IMG/VR virus record: IMGVR_UViG_3300048836_001241
Coordinates: 1-28,764 of that record
Reading direction: 5' to 3' (one strand)
From: a virus
Length of the DNA stretch: 28,764 nucleotides
A model generated the notes under the pieces. The model had not been told where the DNA came from. It worked only from the letters and a program-made list of their open reading frames with translations, and did not search any database. This document shows, piece after piece, positions 9,401-16,328 of this stretch (positions are counted from its first letter, which is position 1; every line of letters starts with the position of its first letter). Made by a program: the position numbers and the translations under genes.

Positions 9401-10684
9401 CGTGCGGTCCTGCCCACCCGAGACGATCATGACGCCGATGTCATCGCCCAGGGGGGCGACGGCCCCGCGCAAGTCGGCCTTGAAACTGTCACTGACGGGC
9501 AGGTTGCGGGTCTTGGACTGGTAGGCCTCGACGACCTTGACCGTGTCGGGGGACCGGGTCTTGCCCAGGATGTCGCCCATGGTGCCGGGGGCAGGCTGGG
9601 CCTCGGCGCGCGCGCCGCCTTCGACCCTGCCGCCCAGCCGTTCCTGCGGGGTCTGGTCGCCGCGCAGCGCGGCTTCGGCGGCCTCGACCCCGGCCTCGTG
9701 GTCGATCCGGTCAACGCCCGGGGGGATGGTCTCGACCAGGCTGGCGCGGCGGGCTTCGGCCCGGGCCTGCAGGGCACGGGCGCCTTTGCCCAGGCCGATG
9801 ATCGCGGCGGAGAAGCCGCCGCCGAAAAGCGCACCCAGGGCAATGCGGCTTCCTGCGCTTGGGTCGGGCAGGTCCAGCTCTTCGGCGACGCGGTATTCCT
9901 TGGGCAGGACGGCCGCTTCGCCAGCCGCGCCCAGGACGGCCTCACCAACGATTGTGCGCCAAGCAGATCCGCTGATCCCCAAGGGCAGAAGCATCAGGCT
10001 GGTTTCGTCAGTGATGGCCCGCGCGGCGGATCCGAAGAATTCGGCCACTCCTCCGCCGGGCTGATCAAGGACTGCCTGCGCCTCGTCCAGATCAGCGCGG
10101 CGGCCCTCGTCGACCTGGCGGTTGAAGTCCTCGATCGACAGGGGCAGGCCCGCCCAGACGCGCGCCACGTCGGGCGACGCGGCCGCCTGGCGACCGGCCT
10201 CGGCGGTGATCAGCTCTTCCATGCTGGCCCAGCCTCGGCGGATGCGGTCCTGCCAGACACGGTCGCGGCCGCCCTGGTCGAGGCGGTTCCACATCTCTTC
10301 GACCAGCGACTGGCGGCGGCTGGTGGTGTCGTTCCAGGCGTCGGTCTTGATCGTTTCCGCACGCCAAGCCGCACCGATCACGTCCCAGGTTCCTGCATCA
10401 AAGGACGGCGGGGGTTGCACCTCGATCTGCGACGGGGGCAGGCCAAGCTCTGCGTCGATCTCGGCGCGCGTCTTGGGCGGGGGTCCGGCCGGAACTGCGG
10501 GGGGCGGTGCTGCCGGCTGGGCTGCGGCCGGGTCGGGCGGCGGGACGGCGACGGGGGCAGTCGGCGCGCCGGGCGGCGGGGCAATGCCGGGGCTGAACGG
10601 GTCGGTGTAGAAGCCGGCTGGCCCCATGTCCGCCTTGGTGCGGTTGCGCTGATCCTGTTTCAGCTGATCCTGAAGCTCGGTCAT
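6434..10684 (-). CDS. Polyvalent virion protein: M15-like peptidase + lysozyme-like + DdrB/ParB-like + LPD/RelE-like domains
   Basis: This 1416-residue protein has several domains in order. A Pro/Ala-rich disordered start covers 30-70 and helices cover 95-345. An M15-like peptidase region follows at about 370-525, with STRHD (His443), GDVV (Asp455) and VHVGGG (His496) as likely zinc ligands. A lysozyme/transglycosylase-like region spans about 555-680, with ATESGG (Glu566 as the catalytic candidate) and STPMGGYQIV (624-633). A DdrB-like ParB superfamily domain spans about 715-865 (QPRDRSR at 736-742, IVGPDNMIESGNGR at 773-786). A helical region follows. Near 1170-1275 (VSRNALDKML, VHRYFVPM, LVKMTVKQDA) there is a domain resembling the LPD3/PBECR RelE-like folds of polyvalent proteins. 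Such proteins are packaged and enter the cell with the DNA. Position among the core proteins supports this. Domain names are by motif recognition, not search. Confidence 0.8.
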   Translation of the reverse strand: MTELQDQLKQDQRNRTKADMGPAGFYTDPFSPGIAPPPGAPTAPVAVPPPDPAAAQPAAPPPAVPAGPPPKTRAEIDAELGLPPSQIEVQPPPSFDAGTWDVIGAAWRAETIKTDAWNDTTSRRQSLVEEMWNRLDQGGRDRVWQDRIRRGWASMEELITAEAGRQAAASPDVARVWAGLPLSIEDFNRQVDEGRRADLDEAQAVLDQPGGGVAEFFGSAARAITDETSLMLLPLGISGSAWRTIVGEAVLGAAGEAAVLPKEYRVAEELDLPDPSAGSRIALGALFGGGFSAAIIGLGKGARALQARAEARRASLVETIPPGVDRIDHEAGVEAAEAALRGDQTPQERLGGRVEGGARAEAQPAPGTMGDILGKTRSPDTVKVVEAYQSKTRNLPVSDSFKADLRGAVAPLGDDIGVMIVSGGQDRTGRIPGSNRPIGSTRHDVDANGVAHTGDVVLTRNGRPVTPTEDPELYARFLYEAAKVYPGIGHYSWGVHVGGGSVSSWGPDTTSKTLDPYFAKAIEAGRAGATYAPAARSGVTVTLPEIGPDAPAGWTDPVRRGILATESGGDFDALFGFSNRPGGKWSNIKPSKMTVDQWLEFQRPEGPYGQWVAANRPDKENGVSTPMGGYQIVGDTLAMLKRDLNLRGDEVMTPEFQEYLAQQIFIRQGTGAWQGYKGPRGDWTPGSTDGPAPAMGPTSRGYTGQNQIAYGDDKRIDVDYEVVDYRSLIRASGDYQPRDRSRINSDEWVAATAARLDPAQLMPSPNAATGTPIVGPDNMIESGNGRTMAIGRAYELHPDRAQAYRGAIEAAGFEVPAGMERPVLIARRKTEFDETARKGFVVDAQDSGIARMNATEMALAYRGGLTSTTLARLKPGLRLSHPDNADFARAAMATLSRSERNAFFGKGGQLNGSGERALQELMFARAWDAPDILAKYTEITEDDLIPLIQALAKAAPNWAALKSDIEAGLVPPEMDISLFVQDAVRLIDDAREMAAKGKGGIGQAISDIINSPDMLEGAISPLTVRLVKVFWRDGRSTPTDKIVSFLKRYADEARKVPTDGDGMFDAPGPRDILRTIDPEIFKDLPEDFGTARTFARPGQEAPVEAVADRQGDDFDQGAQSPAAEAVHAEIEAELRGPSLGEPTVSRQAGTFAEAREAVKEFQGRALRNEATGIEATVSRNALDKMLSQSAVAKSTSPELHTRAIANIDTLFAASRLGWSKPDRAGNPNIAAVHRYFVPMKSPDGRPALVKMTVKQDAREGRANPLYTIEAVEFLEGSSAVKWVDAAAVADAGTSPKAIRPAEDVLNMARRVDDFNSKPPTSGAGRQGTSDTPPGTIPAANPDMPLSRPADEALAPIDTAALAIDRARSDLGEFAALDIDLPDGTRVRAGDILDDIDADRTADAVAQACAVAPNGGA

Positions 10685-12855
10685 TGGCGGGCCCCGCGCA
10701 TCAGGTCCTTCAGGCGGAAGCGATAGGCCCCGCCGCCGCCGGCCTCGGGCACAGCGTAGGTGCGGCCGTTCTGTTCATAGACCAGTTCGTAGACGTCGGT
10801 TTCGCCCACGCGGCGGGGGGTCAGCATGTCCCACATCTGCGTGGGGTTGGAACCAAGGTCAGGGACGCCGCCATACACGCTGGCGGCCTTGAACGGGGCA
10901 AGGCGCGCGGTGGCGGTGGGGGCGGATTTTAGGGCGGCGTCAGGTGCCTGAAACCCTTCCGGTGCAGCATAGACCCACTCGCCCTGGCCACGGCTCGTAT
11001 CCCAGACACCCCCGGCCAGGCGGTTGCCGATCGCGTCCCACTCGCTTTCGACCTGCGCGACCGAGACACCGACGGGCAGCACGGTCAGGCCGCCATTGAT
11101 CTCCTGCAGGCCGCCAACGGTCAGGCCGCCGTTTCGGTCCGGCTGCGCGCCAAGCAGGCGCTGCACCGACTGCTGATAAAGTTCATAGGCCGCGCCGTCG
11201 GCAATCCAGCCGTCGCTTCCAGTGGTCTCGCCGTCGATGCCGGCCGCGCTGTCGGCGTACAACGCCAGGGCGGCTTCCATGATCTCGGCCTTGACGGCGG
11301 GGGCATCGTCGAAGGCTCCGCCCGTCATGGCGTCGAAGGCGAGGATCTGCTCCTTCCGGCTGGGCGGGACGATGGTCTTGCCGTCCAGCTTCTGCTGGCC
11401 GCGCAGGATGCTTTCCGTCAGGGCGGGATCCTGCGTCATGCCCAGAACCTTCAGCGCACGGCGGCTGACCGGGTCAGCTTCAAGGGCGGTCAGGACCTCG
11501 CCCGCGTTGCCGCCTGTTGCGCTCTGGATGGCTGCCAATAGCGCGACTTTGGGTCCGGCCTCCGCGCCGGGGGCGAGGACGGCCTGCAGCTCCGCCTTCT
11601 GCGCTTTGGTGAAGATCGCGCTCTGGTCGCTATAGCCCTTCTGGCGCTGGAAGGCGTCGAAGCTTAGGCTTTCCTGCAGGGCGGCGGCAAAGGCCTCGGG
11701 GTTGGCGGGGTCGAAGGCCGGGATCTCGGGCGCGGGCAGGCCGGATGCTGCAAGCGCAGCCTTGGGGTCGGTGGCAAGCGCGGTGGCCTTCTTGTCGCGC
11801 ATCTCGATCAGGACGGGCAGACGCTCGTTTTCCCAGGGCTCGACGATGGTGCGGTCCTTCTCGGCCGCGATCAGTGCGTCAATCTGGGCAGGGGTCATCA
11901 GGTCAAGGTTGGGGATCTCCTGCCCCAGCTTCACGCGCGCCAGGGCACGGGGGTACTTGGGGTTAGCCTTGACCTCATCGGGGGCGTTCAGGACAAAGTC
12001 GACGTCGGCGACCTTGCGGCCGGCGACGGTCAGCTCGCCGATCGTGTCGAGGCGGTTGCCGATTTCGTCCTGCCGCTTCTTGGCTTCCGCCTCGCCTGCC
12101 GTAGCCGCCGCCGCCGCGCGGCGGTCCAGCTCGGCCTGGGCGGTGGCGATGCGCTGCGCCTTGGCTTCCGGGCCGATGGCGTCATAGGTCCCGGCCTGCA
12201 GCGCCTCTTTGGCGGCGGCGGGATCCTGGTCGATGGCCGTGATCAGCCGGGCGTTCATCACCTCGGCCTCAAGCGCCTGCTTTTCGATAACAGCCTTGTC
12301 GGGCAGGATCAGGCCGGCGGCGACCTGTGCGTCGATCCGGGCATAGCCTTCCTGCAGCAAGGTCTCCATCGTCACCGGGTCGGCGGTGGCGGCGGTGGTG
12401 GTCAGGTCGGCACGGGTTTCAAGCCAATCGGCGGTCTGCTGGCTTTGGTGCAGGGCGATGTTGCGCTCGCCCAGGGCCAGCGCCTGACGCTGGCCAAGGT
12501 CCATCGCATGCAGGCCCAGGGCGTCAGCCTCGTCGGGCCGCCACATCGGGCGACCGTTGGCGTCCTTCTGGTTGATGTACTGGTCGCGGATCCGCGCCTC
12601 GACCTGCGGCCATTCGGCGTCGATCGCGGCTGGGTCGCCCAGCTGGGACACGCGCTGGTATTCCTGCCCCAGCGCCTTGGTCATCTCGATCTTGGCGCGG
12701 CTCATGCGGACGGCGCGCTGTTCCTGGTCGATCTGCCCCATCTTCTGGGCGACGGCGGCCCCGGCCTGCGAAATGAAGCCGCCGATGTCGGGCGTCTCGA
12801 CGCGGATGTCGGCGGACCGGCCGGCGACGATGCCCCCTTCAGGAACCGTGATCAT
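10681..12855 (-). CDS. Internal virion (core) protein, 724 aa, helical
   Basis: This 724-residue protein is largely alpha-helical, rich in Ala, Gln and Glu (QAGAAVAQKMGQIDQEQRA; a strongly charged coiled-coil stretch near 225-255 with AEAKKRQDEIGNRL) and has no signal peptide or TM segment. The size and its place directly between a gp14-like protein and the giant polyvalent protein match the T7 gp15-type ejection protein, part of the channel that carries phage DNA across the envelope. I see no sequence motif that proves homology to gp15. Both ends overlap neighbours by ATGA (12852-12855 and 10681-10684), so expression should be tightly coupled. AAAGG lies about 9 nt before the ATG. The alternative is an unrelated structural protein with the same position. 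Confidence 0.75.
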   Translation of the reverse strand: MITVPEGGIVAGRSADIRVETPDIGGFISQAGAAVAQKMGQIDQEQRAVRMSRAKIEMTKALGQEYQRVSQLGDPAAIDAEWPQVEARIRDQYINQKDANGRPMWRPDEADALGLHAMDLGQRQALALGERNIALHQSQQTADWLETRADLTTTAATADPVTMETLLQEGYARIDAQVAAGLILPDKAVIEKQALEAEVMNARLITAIDQDPAAAKEALQAGTYDAIGPEAKAQRIATAQAELDRRAAAAATAGEAEAKKRQDEIGNRLDTIGELTVAGRKVADVDFVLNAPDEVKANPKYPRALARVKLGQEIPNLDLMTPAQIDALIAAEKDRTIVEPWENERLPVLIEMRDKKATALATDPKAALAASGLPAPEIPAFDPANPEAFAAALQESLSFDAFQRQKGYSDQSAIFTKAQKAELQAVLAPGAEAGPKVALLAAIQSATGGNAGEVLTALEADPVSRRALKVLGMTQDPALTESILRGQQKLDGKTIVPPSRKEQILAFDAMTGGAFDDAPAVKAEIMEAALALYADSAAGIDGETTGSDGWIADGAAYELYQQSVQRLLGAQPDRNGGLTVGGLQEINGGLTVLPVGVSVAQVESEWDAIGNRLAGGVWDTSRGQGEWVYAAPEGFQAPDAALKSAPTATARLAPFKAASVYGGVPDLGSNPTQMWDMLTPRRVGETDVYELVYEQNGRTYAVPEAGGGGAYRFRLKDLMRGARQ

Positions 12856-13406
12856 GCCAGCTGCCTTTCCCGAAAGAGGCCGGGCCAGACCTCCGGGCCC
12901 ATGGTCAGGAAGTCGCTGGCCGCGCCGATCGTGCCCTTCAGAAGGCCGGCGCTGGCGCTGGCGCTGGCGATGGCGGCCTGACTGGTCAGCTCGGCATTGC
13001 GCGCCTGGCCGGTGGACCGGATGGCCTGGCTGTCAAAGCTCAGCTCCTGTGCGGCGGTCTGGCCCAGGTAGACGGCGGTCGGGCTGGAAAGATCGACGCC
13101 GCGCGCCAGAAGCTCGGCCCCCTGCTGGCGGATCATGCCTTCCATCTTGCCGCGCTGGCGCTGGTCCTGCGTGGCGGTCAGCTGCGCCTCTGTCTTGGCC
13201 TGGTCGCGCAGGGCGGCTTCCTGCGCCTTGCCCTGCCCGTAGGCCTGCACGCCGGAATAAAGGCTGCCCGCGATGGTGGCGACGGTGGCAAGGGTCTGCA
13301 GCGCCCCGACCGCGCCGGCGCCGGCTGCTGCTGCACCGGCACCCGCGGCTGCTGCACCGCCGCCAAGCAATCCCGGCACCAGGGCTCCCAATCCAATGAC
13401 ACACAT
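12852..13406 (-). CDS. Internal virion protein, T7 gp14-like
   Basis: This 184-residue protein begins with a Gly/Ala-rich hydrophobic stretch (about residues 3-50). An amphipathic Gln/Ala helix follows (GQGKAQEAALRDQAKTEAQL), then the segment GAELLARGVDLSSPTAVYLG near 103-122 and a second Ala/Ser-rich hydrophobic stretch (AIASASASAGLLKGTIGAA). This layout, including the 'ARGVDxSSPTAVYLG' segment, is typical of the virion core protein T7 gp14 family, an ejected protein that inserts into the outer membrane during DNA entry. It sits right after the tail nozzle gene (TGATG one-base overlap) and before the 724-aa core protein (ATGA overlap). Confidence 0.8.
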   Translation of the reverse strand: MCVIGLGALVPGLLGGGAAAAGAGAAAAGAGAVGALQTLATVATIAGSLYSGVQAYGQGKAQEAALRDQAKTEAQLTATQDQRQRGKMEGMIRQQGAELLARGVDLSSPTAVYLGQTAAQELSFDSQAIRSTGQARNAELTSQAAIASASASAGLLKGTIGAASDFLTMGPEVWPGLFRERQLA

Positions 13407-15631
13407 CAGCGTCCAGCCTCCTGCACGATCGGGGTGACGGCGGTCACGGTCATCGGAGCGCCGCCAAAGGGGTAGAAGCGGATGGCCAGCTCGGTCGCGT
13501 GGCCGCTGGGTTCGGGGATCTGCAGGACGCCGGAATAGGCGTCCTCGCCCAGGGTGGCCGCCACCGGCTGCGGGACCATCAGGCGCTTGTCGCCAAGGCG
13601 CGGGGCCTGGGCGAAGTCGCGCTCCACGATCTGGATGTAGCCCTGCGCCGTGTTGTGCAGCCCGACGCCGAACTGGGCATGCAGCCGTTTCTTGCGGCCA
13701 AGGGTGTTGCCGTCGGCGGCCGACGCCTGCACGTCCAGCGTCTCGACATAGTGGGTGTCGTCGAAAAGGCCGATATAGGCGCGGGTGGCCTGGACCGGCA
13801 GGGTGATCGCGCCGCCCGGCGGGACGTCGATCGGGCCGAAGGCACCGACGTCGGTCCAGACGTAGACGGTTTCGCCGGCCAGGTGCGGCACGGAAAAGCT
13901 GTTGCTTCCGGGCTCTTGCGCAAAGCGGCCGGCAGCGAAGAAATGGCAGGCGTCCTTGATCGGCGTGGTCCCGGTCAAGAGGCCGAAGATCGGGGTCATC
14001 GTCTCGACGAAGCGCCTGGTCACCCCGTTGATCGTGCGGCGCACGATCATCATGACCTCGTCGCTGGTGCCGGTTGCATTGGGCGTGACGGCCAAGGCCT
14101 CGCAGAAGCCGCCGGCAAGGGGAACGGTGGCCCAGCCCAGGACTTCTTCGGACTGGTCGAATATCATGACAGCCAGGTCACCGGTGGCGCGGCGGATCCA
14201 TGCCATCGGCTCGGGCGTCGCCTGCCAGACGATCTGCTCGAACTGTTCGGCCCCGAGATGCTGGCTGGCGCGGCTCAGGGTGATCGGGCGGTTGGCGTCG
14301 GCCTCGAAGCTGTAGCTGATCATCACGACGCGGCGGCGGTCGCGGCTGATGAACATCGGGTTGCCCCCGGGCGCGATCGGGCGCGAGGTGTGGCTGCCGA
14401 AGGACGAGTTGTAGGTGAAGGTCGCGGTGGTGGGCCCGATCACCTGGGCGCGGTTGTCGGCACGGGTGGAGTATTCCTCGCCCAGGGCGAAGATGTGCAG
14501 GCCCGTCGCACCCCGGCGGAGGTTCAGGATCCGGTTGACCGTGTTGTCGCCCGCAATGGCATAGGCAAAGCTGCTGTCTGCCTCGACGCCCGGCGCGAAG
14601 TCACCGAAGTCGCCTGCCGTGGAAAACCAGATGGTGCGCGGCTCGGTCGGGGTGGCGGCAAGGCAAAGGCGCTGATCGAAGATCTCGATGGCCGACGGAT
14701 AGCCGTAGCGGTCCGACCAGGCCCCCTCTGACCAGCGGTAGGTCGGATCGTTTACGACCGCCTCGGGCAGGCGCTTCAGGACCTGGGCGGTGGCGGATGT
14801 GCCGCTGGCGACGGCGGTGATCCGCACGACGCCGGTGTCGTCGCTGATGAAGGTCCAGCGGGTGGGCTTGTTGTCGACCAGTTCCTGACCGACATCATGG
14901 ATCGGCGGGTTGGTCCCGGCATTGGTCCCGGCCGCCAGCTGATAGACGTTGCGGCCATAGCGGCGGCGGTCCCCGACGCTCAGCGCCTCGTTGGACGTCC
15001 AAAGGGCGACGGCGGTGTTGTCGGTGGGCTTCAGCTCCATCAGGCTGCCGACATGGCTGGCCGTGAACAGGCTGCCCCCGGCGGCCGTCAGGGTAACGGT
15101 GCCGATCTCGGCGCTGGCCTGCACGGTCCTGGCCTTGTTCAGGTTCTGCACCCGGAAGGGGCCGGTGTTGGGGTCGAAGTCGGCGATTGTCCAGTTGTCC
15201 AGCGCAAAGCGGGACAGGACCTGAATGGGACGAAGCCCGTCCGCCAGGTAGATCACGTCGGCAGACTGCACCCACTGCAGCTGGCCAAGGGACGCTGTGG
15301 GGTAAGGCGTGACAAGCTCGTAGGGCGCGTCCGCCCCGTCAAGGACCGGCTGGCCATAGCGCCAGACGCGCATCCGAAGGTTGGTGAACTCCAGCACCAC
15401 GGCGTCGTTCACCGCAAAGGTGAAGGGCAGAAGGATGCCTTGGGCGTTGCTGCGGGTCGATCCCAGGTGAAACGTGCCCGGCGCGCGGGTGAAGCCGCCC
15501 TGGGCCAGGGGCAGGAAGCCGCGGCACGCGGCAAGTCCGGTCTGGAAGCGCTGGTAGTCGAAACGGCGGTGCAGAAGCGGGTCGATCTCGCCGGACCCGA
15601 AGCTTACCTGCGGTGGGCTGGTTCGGGTCAT
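13406..15631 (-). CDS. Tail nozzle / tail tubular protein B (T7 gp12-like)
   Basis: This 741-residue, beta-rich protein starts MTRTSPPQVSFGSGEIDP. The N-terminus 'F.sGEisP.l..R.D...y..gl..c.NF.p...Gg..rRpGt' is the recognised opening of podovirus tail nozzle proteins: compare GEIDPLLHRRFDYQRF, CRGFLPLAQGGFTRAPG, RMRVWRYGQPV and IFDQRLCLAATP. It should form the hexameric tip of the short tail through which DNA leaves. Its length is close to that of T7 gp12 (~790). The ATG at 15631 lies in an ATGA overlap with the adaptor gene. The frame is open to 15967, but that part is Arg/His/Pro-rich shadow over the adaptor gene and is not included. Confidence 0.9.
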   Translation of the reverse strand: MTRTSPPQVSFGSGEIDPLLHRRFDYQRFQTGLAACRGFLPLAQGGFTRAPGTFHLGSTRSNAQGILLPFTFAVNDAVVLEFTNLRMRVWRYGQPVLDGADAPYELVTPYPTASLGQLQWVQSADVIYLADGLRPIQVLSRFALDNWTIADFDPNTGPFRVQNLNKARTVQASAEIGTVTLTAAGGSLFTASHVGSLMELKPTDNTAVALWTSNEALSVGDRRRYGRNVYQLAAGTNAGTNPPIHDVGQELVDNKPTRWTFISDDTGVVRITAVASGTSATAQVLKRLPEAVVNDPTYRWSEGAWSDRYGYPSAIEIFDQRLCLAATPTEPRTIWFSTAGDFGDFAPGVEADSSFAYAIAGDNTVNRILNLRRGATGLHIFALGEEYSTRADNRAQVIGPTTATFTYNSSFGSHTSRPIAPGGNPMFISRDRRRVVMISYSFEADANRPITLSRASQHLGAEQFEQIVWQATPEPMAWIRRATGDLAVMIFDQSEEVLGWATVPLAGGFCEALAVTPNATGTSDEVMMIVRRTINGVTRRFVETMTPIFGLLTGTTPIKDACHFFAAGRFAQEPGSNSFSVPHLAGETVYVWTDVGAFGPIDVPPGGAITLPVQATRAYIGLFDDTHYVETLDVQASAADGNTLGRKKRLHAQFGVGLHNTAQGYIQIVERDFAQAPRLGDKRLMVPQPVAATLGEDAYSGVLQIPEPSGHATELAIRFYPFGGAPMTVTAVTPIVQEAGR

Positions 15632-16326
15632 CGCATGGCCTCCAGTGCCCAGTCGCCTTCGCTGCCGTAGGTCAGGCCGCCGCCTTGCGCTTCGGACCAG
15701 GTGGCTCGGCTGGCCTGCAGGCCGTCTTCGCGCATCGCCTGCTTCAGGGTGGCAAGCGCGGCGTCCTCGATTCCCTGCGGATCGAAGCCCGACCCGGCAA
15801 AGCGGCCGCCAAGACGCAGGGCGATATGCAGGGCAAGGGCGGTGCGGAAGGTGGCGGGCAGCACCTCCTCGCGCGTGACGCGGGCGGTGTAGCGCAGGGT
15901 GACCGCGGCCGGGGCATCGTGGCGCATGATCTGCCCGTCGATCCGCCAGCGCGCGGTGTCGGGCCAAAGCTGACGAGGCCGGATCAGGGTGTCGGGCAGA
16001 AGCACGCAGACCGTCAGCCGATCATCCGACGCGACGCCTGGTGGCAGGGGCGATGGCTGCAGGATGATGACGGTGGACGCAAAGCTCCAGTCGCAGGCGG
16101 CCAGAAGGTCGTCGATCGCAATGTCGAAGGCCTCGGTCAGCGCGGGCAGAAGCTCGGACCCCGGATCGTGCCGCGCGACGGGTGCCAGGCGCATGAAGCG
16201 CAGCGCCTGGCCGATGACCGGGGAGGTCGCCAGGACCACTGGCGGGGCCCAGTCATAGGGCGGCACAAGAAGGCCCGTGTCGAAGAGCGCGTCATCGAAG
16301 ATGGCTGGGTCAAAGAGGACGGTCAT
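15628..16326 (-). CDS. Tail adaptor A-like protein (T7 gp11/TtpA fold), copy 1
   Basis: This 232-residue protein has the TtpA-type pattern: an N-terminal helix ALRFMRLAP (41-49), DWSFAST (79-85) after a run of helices, and the C-terminal helical hairpin RYTARVTREEVLPATFRTAL (145-164) followed by RLGGRF. Such proteins form the dodecameric ring (gatekeeper/adaptor) between portal and nozzle. It has a ~30-residue N-terminal extension with the short repeat FDPAIFDDALFDT that the paralogue at 18624-19226 lacks. It overlaps the nozzle gene by ATGA and starts 2 nt after the tail fibre stop. It is clearly paralogous to the other adaptor; which of the two is the true gatekeeper cannot be told from sequence alone. 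Confidence 0.8.
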   Translation of the reverse strand: MTVLFDPAIFDDALFDTGLLVPPYDWAPPVVLATSPVIGQALRFMRLAPVARHDPGSELLPALTEAFDIAIDDLLAACDWSFASTVIILQPSPLPPGVASDDRLTVCVLLPDTLIRPRQLWPDTARWRIDGQIMRHDAPAAVTLRYTARVTREEVLPATFRTALALHIALRLGGRFAGSGFDPQGIEDAALATLKQAMREDGLQASRATWSEAQGGGLTYGSEGDWALEAMR

Positions 16327-16328
16327 CG

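Noticed and set aside
7244-10726. 1160-codon plus-strand open frame
   Set aside because: Antisense to the 1416-aa polyvalent gene, whose recognisable motifs lie on the minus strand; composition is that of a shadow frame.
15632-15967. N-terminal extension of the tail nozzle frame
   Set aside because: Arg/His/Pro-rich, covers the adaptor gene; the canonical nozzle N-terminus begins at the ATG at 15631 in an ATGA overlap.
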